From assembly GCA_029168955.1 (NCBI GenBank), contig JAPDOI010000156.1, positions 848,501 through 912,500 on the forward strand: a stretch of DNA of 64,000 nt. Direction: 5' to 3'. A program made the position numbers and the translations under genes. Shown here in pieces: positions 47,700 through 58,540 of this stretch (the first letter of the stretch is position 1; the number at the start of each line of letters is the position of its first letter). The notes below the pieces were generated by a model that did no database searches, was not told the origin of the DNA, and saw only the letters and a program-made list of their open reading frames with translations. Source of the DNA: Aplectana chamaeleonis (Eukaryota; Nematoda; Chromadorea; Rhabditida; Cosmocercidae).

Positions 47700-49500
47700 T
47701 GGAGGTTCGATATTGTTGTATTTTCGAATGCCTATGTAGTTACGCAAAAGTAATAAGCTTTCATTCTAAAGGAGCCAATACTATAAAATTCGAGCGAGTT
47801 TTTCACATCTGAATTATCGTTTTTTTTTTGCAAAAGACGATGAGGAATAGATGAGAGAATGGTTGTATGCTAACCACGAATCTACAATATTATGCGTCTC
47901 CTGACTTTTCAGGATTACGGTGGGCTGGGCATTCATTGTTTTCCATTCTCGGCTGAAAAAAAAATCGGCCGAGAACAAAATCGGTAGTTTTTCAGTGTTG
48001 ACGTAGAACTGAAAACTCCGCGTGACGCACGCACTATGAAGGAAAAAGATGTTTATGCTCCGGGTGAGAGACGGCAATTTTTTCGATGTTTACGCTGGCA
48101 GAGCAGCCCGAAAAATGTGACAATCTCACAGCCAGTCTGTGTCTCAAATAGCAACCGTCTGGAAAAACCTCCATTGAAAACAGGGTGAGGTGAAGAAAGA
48201 AAAAGGGTTGCGTTGACGCTCACAACAATGACAGTATTCTGAAACGGGCCGCGTAAACTGTTTGTGCGGGTTGTGAATTTCAATGTGAATAACAACGAGA
48301 GGAACAATCGTTGTCGCGCAGCTCTTCCTTACGGTGGAAGGAGAATGGTTGTGCTCAGACCAGGGATCTGCAGGAATTACATGGGTTAAAGATGAGTTAG
48401 TTAGGTGAGCTCATTATGGCTCATAGCTGCTGAAAGAACGTTGTGAATCTGTGACTGATGAGGTAATTGAGTTGTTCTATTAACGGCATCCTACAAGAGC
48501 ATGGTAGACATAACCTTTTCACAAGAGCAAAGGCTGAGCACCCGCTTTGCTCCTTGAAGGTGCTGTAGGATGGCATGCAAGTCCTGTAATACACACTTTG
48601 TTGCAGTTTGAACAATTTTTCCCGTGTACAATGCCTCTAAATAGACATCAGCTGGCTTGACATTTAGCCATAAATCACGCGCGCTTACACGGACAATACT
48701 GGTGGTGTTTAGCTTCTCACGGGGTAGTACGATGATAGTGCGATGCCGCGAAAGGTCATCCGCTCCGCTGGCATTTTGCCAAAGAGTTTTGGTTACAGCG
48801 ACGACGTCGTCTAGACCCTCTGAAAACCAGAATTTCTAGGAGAGTAAGGCAACACGATAGCGATCAAGGACAGCTATTGTCATCTGCACAGGTTTCCCGC
48901 CAAAATGACACCTTCGCTGGGGCAGACGCTGATTGAAAGCAGGGAATTCTCGGGGATGCACACTACTCTCCTTTTCTCTTTTTCATTCCTTCTCTCCATT
49001 TCTCTGAAAGAGTGAACCTAGAATCGAATAAGGGCTGAACATTGTCAGTGTCATTTAATTAAGCAGCCGCACTCAGCGACTGGGGGCCCTATAACAGTAG
49101 GACATAGAGTGTGATAGTCTGGAAAGATGAATGCCTCTTCGAAACACAAGAAAAAAACGCAATCAATTCATTCGATTAATGCACCACTGAGTGCAGCCTT
49201 GTGAAGTGCATTTAAGTCTATTCGAAAGAGACTTACCCCATGGTCGGCGTGCGTGTCCCGCGGCCCTCTCGATGACATTTTTCAAACAAGCCTCTGCACG
49301 GTAGCAGTCAGCTGACTGGGATATTAATCAATAATTGTCTAATCCTCCTGTCAACCGACCTATAGGTCCGGAAAATGCCTGTGTCACAGCCGCTCAATAC
49401 GCACGCCGACCTCGTGGCCGGACAGTCTCATACGAACGGACTTTACTACATATGCCCCGATTGATTCAGCCAATGAAGAGTCTAAAGAAGCAGCGCTCAC
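47700..49500. other. no supported feature
   Basis: Mixed sequence with short ORFs. Nothing with splice signals, repeat structure or inverted ends was identified. Confidence 0.4.
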
Positions 49501-49503
49501 TCT

Positions 49504-50106
49504 ACTCAGGAATTTCTGAACAAGTTACCCGAGACCTTGACGCCAGTTGCATGATGGCTTCACGCTACTTACTTTAAGTTCACAAGTAACTTGAAACGAT
49601 GTTACGTGTAACTTGACCAGATTTTTTATTAAAGTAACATGTAACTTGTTCTAATAATCACAACCTTACGAGTAATTTACCCTGTCGTTACATGTTATCT
49701 GACACCCAAATGCGCAACGCAACGCCGGTCAGCCCACCCACACGCGACATGCTCGCCGAGCATGCCTGGGGGGGGGCAGCGGCTAGACGGGGCCTCCAGC
49801 CGGCATGAAAAAAAAAACTCAAACTTGGGTAATTGAGCCGACAACGCTACCGACATCTTAGACAGCCTCGAGTGTGCGTCGTATACCTCCCTAGGGAACA
49901 GCCCGCCCCGAGATAAGTTCCATGTGCAATAAAATAACACATTTAAGTTACACGTCAGTACTTTATGTCACGTGTAAGTCAACTAGCACCGTGCAATATA
50001 CTTACTTTGTTGTAGGTCACATGTAACTTAAATCTATGAAATTAAGTCGCAGGTCACATGTTTAGAGTCGTTAATTCGCATGTAACTTTATCAGAAATTC
50101 CTGAGT
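49504..50106. mobile_element. inverted-repeat element with iterated AAGTTACATGTAACTTG motifs
   Basis: The ends ACTCAGGAATTTCTGA and its complement TCAGAAATTCCTGAGT bound 603 bp. Both subterminal parts carry repeated GTTACATGTAACTTG-like motifs (for example 49583-49700 and 49960-50090). The architecture parallels the hAT-like elements at 21.0 and 43.7 kb, but I find no matching 8-bp flank. The GC-rich centre (about 49700-49940) contains SL-like unit 3. Confidence 0.6.
49748..49839 (-). ncRNA. spliced-leader-RNA-like unit 3 (donor replaced by T run)
   Basis: The minus-strand leader 49839-49818 matches SL1 at 20 of 22 positions and contains AATTACCCAAGTTTGAG intact. The donor position is occupied by about ten T residues, so splicing from it is unlikely. 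Further on are GGCTGGAGGCCCC, shared with unit 1, and a hairpin CATGCTC-GGC-GAGCATG. The upstream phrase GGTATACGACGC is comparable to GGTATATAACGC upstream of unit 4. Confidence 0.55.
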
Positions 50107-50234
50107 CGGGCTGTTTCGCTACGCATTAACATCACCTACGCTGCCCAGTCATAATCCAGAAATCCAGAGTCTTCAGAAACCTTAACCCTGAGGCTTTCCT
50201 ATACAAGAAAAAAAACAAAATAAAAGGTCCAATT

Positions 50235-50714
50235 CTCCTGAAAGTTTTGACCGAGAAATAGCCGTGAAATAGCCCAACAGGCTCTGCAGCAGTTTCTGGT
50301 GGTTATTTCTTGGCTATTTCTCGGCTATTTCGCGGCTATTCCTCGACTTTTCACGAAACGAACAATGAATGGCAGAGAAATATCCGAGAAGAAAAGAGAA
50401 ATAAGCAAAAGTAGGCAAGAAGCAGCCGTCGCCGGCTCGCGAAGCCGCGACTAGCGGTTGGACGGAAGAATAGCGAGGTCTAAGAACCTCAAACCTGGGA
50501 AACTGATCCGTCGGAGCAATTGACATCTGAATCATGCTTCTGGAACGCGTTATATACCTACCTGGAGAGCATTATTTCTCGGCTATTCCGCGGCCATTTG
50601 GCGGCGAGCATTATGTGGCGGCTATACCGCGGTAAGCATTTTTTAGCGACTACTTCGCATCGAACATTATTTGGCGGCTATTATGCGGCTATCTCTCGGT
50701 CAAAACTCCCAGAG
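50235..50714. mobile_element. CGGCTATTT-motif element, copy B, with inverted ends
   Basis: The left end CTGAAAGTTTTGACCGAGAA and the right end (reversed: TGGGAGTTTTGACCGAGAGA) form inverted termini. Inside, CGGCTATTTCTCGGCTATTT lies left of SL-like unit 4, and CTCGGCTATTCCGCGGCC plus GGCGAGCATTATGTGGCGGC lie right of it. Length is 480 bp. No ORF of note. I could not define a target duplication. Confidence 0.65.
50420..50509 (-). ncRNA. spliced-leader-RNA-like unit 4 (diverged leader, donor GT present)
   Basis: The minus-strand leader 50509-50488 begins GGATCAGTTTCCC and ends AGGTTTGAG, 17 of 22 matches to SL1. The donor is intact (GAG/GTTCTTAG), followed by ACCTCGCTATTCTTCCG, which is the nearest thing to a U-rich Sm-type site among the four units. 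A TCGCGG..CGCGA hairpin follows. Alone it would be unconvincing. Its shared context with unit 2 makes the relationship clear. Confidence 0.5.
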
Positions 50715-50719
50715 TAACA

Positions 50720-53035
50720 GCCGTACACTTTGCCAAACAGTTCGTTTGTATCGAACAAATGGCGAAATCGGTAGATCAGGCGATTCCGCTTCACTCGAGA
50801 AATCAACTCTATTTCAGAGTTCGATCCCTGTGCGATGCTATAGCATGATTTTCATGAGTGTCGATAGCGAAGGCGTCGCGCGTTCGAAGCGAGCGTGCTT
50901 CGAAGCATGCTATCGCAGAAATCGGCGTTCGGTCTGTAAAAGAAGCTTCCGTCCTAAATGTGTTCCCGAATAGTTCATTAGAAAACCGATCAATTCACTA
51001 CCTCAGTGAACGATTACTTCAACTGGTTGTGGGGAAATTTAAGATACATAGAAGTAGGAAATCTATGTGTATATCACCTTTAATGATGTTTACATACTTT
51101 TGTACGCTTGCATATTTACACAAGAATATTGACTTATGGTCTCATTTGGCAGAAAAACACGTACGACAATTTTACAAAATGAAGAGGAATGCGACTTTTC
51201 TTCTTATAACAGGCCAGAAATTGACCCAAATATTGAATTGTAGTGACGTCTACAGAATAGTGACTCCAAAAATAATGTTCACCTTTTCGTGGGCGACAAC
51301 AAACTATCCCCCATGAAGCAACTGGGACGATCAAAAGTTGAATACCCTGAAATGCCACCCTTCATTTCTTCTTTCAGCATGTTTTGTGAAACAGAGGGCT
51401 TGTAGGGCTACATTATTTTAGACCGAAAAAAAAAACTGTACTTGCGTTCGTGCACATTGGTACGGTAGATGTGTTTATCTATCCTGACTGCATGATAATG
51501 CGATGTATAAAATCTCAGCATGAAAACAAGAAAAGACCCCAAATATTTGCCACCATGCATAACTCAGCGTTTACTCAGAGAATGGTCATATGCTGCTGTA
51601 AGGTAAATATGTTTATTCGAGCCACGCAGTTTTGGGCATTTTGCTCACGAAACATCTACAGGGAACGTGGATGAAACTTCGCTCCTAACAATAAGGTCCC
51701 TGAGGCACATCTTCGTCTTCCTGTGCGGATCTTTGAAAAAACATGATAGGAAAGTCACTTTCTGATCAAATGGGGTTGACAGGCTGGCGAAAACAGTTAA
51801 AGGTCCCCTATCAAACATCAAACAAACATTTAAATAGATTTCTTCGGAGGAAGCAATTATTTTCATTTGTATGCCAAGCCTCATCAAAATAGGTTGCTGA
51901 CAGTCATTGGTGGGTACACCATCTAACATCCGCAGCACTGAGCTCGCTCACAGACCGTTTTGAAGTCACGACAGACTCTACAGACCCTCCGTAGTCTTTC
52001 CAGCAAGGTTCAAGAATCCAATGGTGCCGACGAGCTGACAACCCTTCACCGAAGCCGACGACGCGTTTTGCCTGGAGACACCAGAAGACGATAGGGAGCG
52101 CCGCGTCCAGTTCGCATTTGTTAATATCACCCTGTCTTGAGCTCCGCGGCCCAGCCGATGGCTCACAAGGTCTCTTAATAGGCTCCTGTACCGGCCCTGG
52201 CATTCCTCAGTACCAGCTGGCTTCGGAATTCCTTGAAATGGCGTGGTCCTTGCTTCTCATACTGCATCTTCCGTTTGAGTGCATTACAGCATATGCAGTA
52301 GTTTTGAGGGTCGAATTTGCAACGTCTCTAATTAGTTCTCCACCAATCGTTTGAAAGACCACTGCTCCTTTTGAGCAATGCTTCTACAGCGAATTGAAAT
52401 CAGCGCTGCTCATAAGCTGACAGAAACAGCTTATAATTTCTTATAACTCAGCGAACCACCGCTTAAAGTGATCCTCCGGGAGGAAGCCGGGGGACGTCTC
52501 ATTTCTATGACAAGGTTCATCGAATAAGGTTGCCGACGAAGACAGGTGGGCATGCTTCAGGGCATATGTGTGAGGCTGTTTTATACCTCAACCGACGCTA
52601 CGAGGTCTCAGTTAGCCTTCTGGAGCACAGCCCGCTTGTGATGCTGCTTCAGTTACCCGAAGCCGCAATCGTTTCATTGTAGAGCCCGCTCAGACGGCTC
52701 GTCTTCGTGGATATTGCGAGACCCAACGCAACGTCCGCTCTTCTCGTTATCAGCCCAAAGCCATTTTGAACGTTCATGCATATGGCACCTGGTCCCCTGT
52801 CCTTTAGAAAAAAAACGTCTAAATCACTGTGTCTAAAAGCAATGGTTTACTGCCAAGACCGCGGATTAGTGGTCTCGACAAATACACCTGCGGTTCCAAC
52901 TCGGCCTACCTTGATAGCGTGAACGACGAAGACAACGGTCGCACGCTCTGTGAGCACGGCGCGAAGATCCCGACGTCGGTGCTACTTCGGCCCACGTTAT
53001 AAGAACAAAAAGGCCAACCAAACATTTCTCGACAA
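50720..53035. other. no supported gene; less AT-rich tract from about 51.9 kb
   Basis: From about 51900 to 53000 the sequence is less AT-rich with overlapping ORFs (for example 51904-52203, minus) that might be decayed transposon coding sequence. I recognise no catalytic motif. Confidence 0.35.
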
Positions 53036-53039
53036 AACG

Positions 53040-53262
53040 TGGTCGTGTCACGGCTCTCGTAAACAAAATTGATGATAATCAGTTGATAAAGAGTAGAGTA
53101 TTAAAGAAGTAAAAAAGAAGTGGAGAGCGGTGTGTCTTCATCACATTCCGTCCTTCTCCAGGGGTCAGCAGTCAAGGATCTGCCTGGACTAAGATGTAGG
53201 AGAACAGCACCAGATATAACAAAATCGGAGTAAAAACTTTAAACATTATAGAGCCGTGAAGT
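53040..53262 (-). repeat. uninterrupted copy of the repeat split at 62.6 kb
   Basis: Read on the minus strand it contains ACTCCGATTTTGTTATATCT, CCAGGCAGATCCTTGACTGC, ACACACCGCTCTCCACTTCT, then ACTCTACTCTTTATCAACTG and ATCATCAATTTTGTTTACGA. The same blocks in the same order flank the Harbinger-like element at 62613-63100. Confidence 0.75.
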
Positions 53263-54424
53263 GACCGCCTCATGTCGAGCAATGTGCAGTTGGCCTTTAC
53301 GTTCTTATGCCCATGTTTGGGCTGCGTAGCAGAGCGCAGCGAGAACTGTTGAGTCTAACAGATGAGCGCAAAGTTCTGCGGTCGTATTCCACCGAGAAGT
53401 CGAAGGGAAGATGAGTTGAAAATTCAGTACAAAACGCGCGCTCCATAGCCACTTATCGGCCTCCTTGGCTTCGCTCGTGACAGCCGGATTTTTTGGAATC
53501 TGCTTCGCTGGAAAAATGGCCGCATCGCGATATAATTTTTATCTTGCCGCAATGATATCGATACGCAAAATAGTCTCCATTTCTATCCTACAGAAAGTAT
53601 GGCACCTGTCAGAGTTGTTTGAGAATGTCGCCGTGGCCAGCCCGGTTGATACGTATGAGGCCCCGGTCAGAGTTGGTGCTATTTGCATCTGTAACCCACC
53701 GACTCCCCCCAACACCCCCCCCCGCACCCACCCGGTCGATACGTATGTTTAAAATGATGGAGTGAGGTTGAGAAAATCACTCGGTGCATCCAACTAGATA
53801 TGACGATGATTACGTGGCCAACAGGATTGCCCCTGTTCAGAGAAATAGTGAAGAAGAGCATAGTGAAAAAACGGAGGTAGCAGCGTGGATAGCTTTCTAG
53901 TGATACGCAATGTTTTATCATCGGCCCGCCCACCCGGTAATTTTCTCATCCGCCGTCATCCACGTAAAGCATGGATATCGACCGCGTCGGATACACCGAG
54001 TGATTTTCTCAACCTCCCTCCATCATTTTAAACATACGTATCGACCGGGTGGGTGTTGGGGGGTGCGGGGGGTGCGGGGGGGGGGGTGTTGGAGGGATAC
54101 ACCGAGTGATTTTCTCAACCTCACTCCATCATTTTTTAAACATACGTATCGACCGGGTGGGTGTTGGGGGGTTCGTCGTTCATTCGTTGGCGGCGCTGAG
54201 CGGTTGCCTCCTACACACTGCTCTCTGCTCTACAGTTTTCTGTGAACTCCGGACCTGACCGCCAAACTATCGTCCTACCGTGATCTGATCCAGCTCAAGA
54301 CTGACTTCATTGCATTGTGATCAGATCCAGCTCAAGCGGGAGTTGTGTGCGACCCACAACTTAAAATATACCACGGTCGCTTGAACAGGTGTTTTCTTGA
54401 TTGCAGTGTATCGTTTCTTTACCA

Positions 54425-54907
54425 ATGATGAACGTTTCTCCGACTGCCTCTATTAAGCAAAAGAAGAAGTCAACGACAGCATCGCAAGAATCTGGAGAAG
54501 AAGATATTCTCAAAGTGATGGAAGAAGTGGCAAAATCAAAGACGGTCCCTGCATGCGTCAAAAAGGCACTCGTGGCAATCAATATGCAGCTGTCCCTTGT
54601 TCTCGCACACAAGGATCAGGTGATCGATAGCCTTACCAACGAGAATCAGAAACTCCGCCAAAAAGTTGTTGAGCTCGAAGAGAAGGTCAGTGATGCCCCG
54701 GTTATTGATTCGATGTTGCCAGTTAATGATAGCGACTCTGACTCTTTTCACGAGGCTGAACGCCTAAGATCAGTAGTCTCAGACCTTCGCTGTTGTCCAC
54801 AGGACACGAATGAGATGTCACCTCACGCAATGCTCCCTGTAGACATCCAAAAGGGGCATGGATCGCCCCTCGAGAACTGCCCGTCGCCCCCCTCCTTGGT
54901 GCCGTAG
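54425..54907 (+). pseudogene. LINE ORF1, N-terminal part (coiled coil)
   Basis: ATGATGAACG starts a 160-codon frame. Residues about 10-30 are Lys/Ser-rich. About 35-95 form a heptad-like helix (LVLAHKDQVIDSLTNENQKL, RQKVVELEEKV), typical of the coiled coil that trimerises LINE ORF1 proteins. An acidic DSDSDS segment and a Pro-rich end follow. The frame closes at TAG 54905-54907, soon before the inserted palindrome. The C-terminal half of ORF1 is found 3.6 kb downstream. Confidence 0.65.
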
Positions 54908-55058
54908 ACAACCTATCCGCGGGAACGCTTTTGCTGTAGAAATCCCATCGGAGGAGGGCCTCCATCCCCGATTCCGCGTTCACATCCTATCAACATCCTG
55001 TAGACCTGATATTACCATCCCAGTGAAGCATCAACCGCTTTTTGACGTCACCCCTTAA

Positions 55059-55712
55059 GGGCAGCATACACACTCACAAACATGGTGTAGATAACAGCAT
55101 AAATAGGACTGCACGGCTCCTACCATGTCGTCTACGACGTTTGAAGCGCCAAAAACCATCCAGGATGACAATATGTGACAATGTTTGAGCAATCTTGCCT
55201 TCCACGTCTGTATTTCCCACCCGTTAGAGTACGAGAATTAGAAATGAAACTTGAGAAAACATGTGATAAAATAGAGTGATAGCACTATCTCATGGGAGCG
55301 CACGAGAGAAATAGCTTGACTTGCTTAAATGTAACATGTCTTCATACCGATTAACTCTCGTCCATTTTTGAGAATGCCGCTCTACTTCGGCTGACTTTTT
55401 GAAATGGAGGATTACATAGATGAACATACATGATATTTTCAGGTGAATTAAGTTGTTTCTCTCGTGCATTCCCATTTGGTAATGCTATCACTCTAACTTA
55501 TCACATGTTTTCTCAAGTTTCTTTTCTCATTCTCGTACTCGAATGGGTGGGAAAACACTGGCGTGGAAGGCAAGATTGCTCAAAAATTGCCAAGTAATAT
55601 TGTCATCCTGGATGGTTTTTTGCGCTTCAAACGTATTTGACGACATGGTAGGGGCCGTGCGGTCCTATTTATGCTGTTATCTCGACCACGTTTGTGAGCG
55701 TGCATGCTGCCT
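55059..55712. mobile_element. TTAA-flanked palindromic element, copy B
   Basis: TTAA at 55055-55058 and 55713-55716 flanks GGCAGCATACAC and its complement. Inner arms share TACCATGTCGT, GTTTGAAGCGC, CCATCCAGGATGAC and the CACGAGAGAAA block with their mirror images. Length is 654 bp, related to copy A at 53-684. It lies inside the LINE ORF1 region, so it moved after the LINE inserted. Confidence 0.8.
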
Positions 55713-55850
55713 TTAAACGGCGCTATGCCTTCTTTCGAAACTTGATGATGAGGCCCGATTTTTCTTATTGCAGTTCTAATCTAAGCGCAACAGAGAAATT
55801 TGACCCTCTCAATCAAATTTCCTAGAGAAAAACTAACATTGGCGTGGATC

Positions 55851-55968
55851 CTAATGAGACTTTTCGTTCCTCTTTGGAGGTTGGCGCAAACTCGGTGCAC
55901 CTACGTAATAGCATATGACACCGAGTTTGCGCCAACCTTCGAGAGTAAACGCAAGGTCTCATTAGTAT
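55851..55968. repeat. hairpin-forming inverted repeat, about 47-bp arms
   Basis: CTAATGAGACTTTTCGTTCC and GGTTGGCGCAAACTCGGTG are mirrored by CACCGAGTTTGCGCCAACC and GCAAGGTCTCATTAG, with a loop of about 20 bp. It may be the centre of a small element whose outer limits I cannot fix. Confidence 0.65.
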
Positions 55969-56569
55969 CTATACCGACGTTACATTATTTTAGTAATGAT
56001 GTCCTTATGCGGACAACACTCTACTGCTTCCAAATGAACTACTATAAGTTATACAAACCATTCCAAATGAAATGTACTTTTCTAGAGCCAGTTTCGGACG
56101 TAGAGTCCAAATATGCCTTTTGCAGCTGCCTAGAGTCACCCTGGAAAACGTTATAGCAGTTTTTTTCTCGGATTTTTGTACCTATTGTACCCTCGGAAAA
56201 GCGCATTAATTTTATGAAAATCCGGAAACAGACCTCATAATCGTGCTCAGGGCCCGAAACAGCCCCCCAAGGCAAAGTTTGGGTGAAAGAACACGTACAG
56301 AAAGCGTTGAAATTTTTGTTCCAGATTTGACTTAAAATTCAACCTGGGGGTGATTTGTGGTGCTGATCACGAATCTGAGGTTTACCTGTGGTTTTTCCTA
56401 AGTTCGACTAAATTTGTTCAGAGCTTCCCACCGGCAGAAAAATTTGACGGCAAAATCGACTTTCGACGATTTCTGGAATCTGACAAAAGATGTGGCTCAA
56501 ATCGTTCTTTTGGGGTTTATTTAGAGTGCTCAACACGAATCTGATGTCAGTTTATGGATTTTTGACAGC

Positions 56570-57160
56570 TTACGATATATTACGTTGGGTATACGGTATA
56601 GTTGTGCACGAACGAAATTTTTGAAAAAAATTTCGATATTTTTTTCGTTCGTTCGAAAACTCTTCGAACGTAATTTTTTCAAATTCCGTTCAAAATTTCG
56701 TCGAACAATTTTTTTTTCAATTTTCGTTCGTTCGAAATTTCGTCGAACGAATTTTTTTTTCAAATTGCAGTCGTTCGAAATTTTTTTTTGAAATTGTACA
56801 GCTATAGTACACGGTAGTTCGATCAATGTCACAGATTTGTCTCAAAGTTTTCATGTGGGGGTTTTTGGGGTGCTGAATACGAATTCGATGTCCATTTGTC
56901 TGTTTTCAAACAATTAAGTTCTGCCTCCTGAATAACATGTTACCTACCGTAACCTACAGTTAACCTATAAATTCCGACAAGCGAACCCCAGATTCGTGCT
57001 CAGCAGTAATGTTTATCGCAGTATCCGGAGTAAAATTAAAAAAAAAACACCTCAAAAACCCCAGGGCGGGTACCTCTACCTTGCCGCGAAGCTATAAAAA
57101 CGCTCATAACTTCTTTCAGAGTGAGTCTAGGCAGGCTCCGATTATACCGGAGTCACTCAC
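56570..57160. repeat. dispersed TACGGTAG repeat, copy 3, hosting a TTCGTTCGAA insert
   Basis: TACGTTGGGTATACGG and ACACGGTAGTTCGATC flank a TA-bounded insert at 56599-56804 (ends TAGTTGTGCACGAACG and TTGTACAGCTA) made of TTCGTTCGTTCGAAA-type motifs. Downstream are CCTACCGTAACCTAC and ATTCGTGCTCAGCA, as in the other copies. The insert is younger than its host repeat. Confidence 0.5.
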
Positions 57161-57184
57161 ATTTTTCGCTACTAGTAGCAAGAA

Positions 57185-57800
57185 CATCCTCCCAGATTAT
57201 CGCCGTATTCAATGCGCGCCGAATATTCATTCAACCCGAAGACAAGGCGTTTAGGAGCACAGTCAGGGAACGTGCTGCTAGGGGGCACGTGCTCTTATAG
57301 TGTTTCAGATTACAGCAAGTGCCCCGACAAATAAAACTTCGAATGCGTGCATGATACACATTCAACTCGATGAAAAAAGGATTTTCCAAAAATGGAAAGA
57401 ATGCGAAAAACTCTTGAGGCGGGACACATATGCCGGCAGCCTCGATGGTTCAATTACACTAGTTTGCGGTGCTTTGCTTGCCCAGCCGCTGGAGACCTCG
57501 TCCATCCAATCGCGGCCCCAGATAGTGCTCGACGAGCTGGCCGAGTTGCATGTCGGTGTGCCGGGCGCGTCGCGTGCCTATGTGCAGCTACGATAACGCT
57601 GGACTAGCTTGCAGCACGTGCTCCTGCGATTAAATTTTGCAACACGTGCTCCTACGGCAAAATTTTGCAGCACGCGCTGCTTTTTGGAGCACGTGTCCCT
57701 GCAATACATTTTTTCAATGGGAGTAGTCACTCGAGTTGGATACATATTCGACACGCATTGAATGCGGCAAATTTTTAAGCTCGCAAGGTACTCCATTTCG
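57185..57800. mobile_element. foldback element with GCACGTGCTCC motifs
   Basis: ATTCAATGCGCGCCGAATAT near 57208 is mirrored by ATATTCGACACGCATTGAAT near 57750. Inward, CACGTGCTC-type motifs occur on both arms (57280-57295; 57615-57705, several times, spaced by AAATTTTGCA). A GC-rich core (57480-57600) separates the arms. No transposase ORF. Confidence 0.55.
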
Positions 57801-58540
57801 CTGATCCCGGACTACGCTAAAACGGCTTCCCTTGTTAACCAGAAAAGGTGATATCGGCTAACTACGCTTATTTTTTTTAAATCTACAATTTTTTCATCTC
57901 GCTACATTTACCTTTCCTTGAGTATTGACAACATGGATAGGAATCAGGGTAAATGAACACCCCCGAGTGATCAGAGATTCCTGACAAACAACTAAAAATG
58001 ACGCAAATGACACACATAAAGGGATGGAAAAAATCAAAATCTGCCTACGAAGGCAGTTGCTGAAAGCTCCGTAAACCACGGAAACCTTCCCGTCCATCAC
58101 GGGGAACGCCGCAAGGTGCATCTCTCGGCATGCCACCAACACCCCTTCCACGGGAAGACGTTATTAAAAAACGAATCACAGATCTCTTATAATTAAAAAA
58201 AGAGAAGAATTACCATAGAAGTCTAGAGCATCATCAAAAAATAAAACGAATTGCACATCTCACATAACCGAAAATGAGAACTTGGACGACACGATCTTCG
58301 TGATACATCGATTGATGGACGCTGCCACCGCCCCTCCCGCGAATGTTCTGTAGAACAGCCCATCGACCTGCGCAGCCGTAGACATCCCGAATTGACGTCC
58401 TGTGGACAACAACTCGCTCTGCGTCGATTTAAGGCACTCGGCGGGATTGCCGGTCGATGGGCTGTTTAACAGCCCGTCGCCCCCTGCTCAACAGCACACT
58501 GGGACGACCCCGCGTAGAGCTGCCTGTTCGCCAGCGGTGA

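Noticed and set aside
50753..50840. tRNA-like sequence (ATGGCGAAATCGG, then CAGAGTTCGATCCCTGTG) beside CGGCTATTT element B
   Set aside because: The box A and box B resemblances are real, but I could not form a full cloverleaf with a 7-bp acceptor stem and a clear anticodon. It is more likely a tRNA-derived repeat or pseudogene. A tRNA covariance search would decide.
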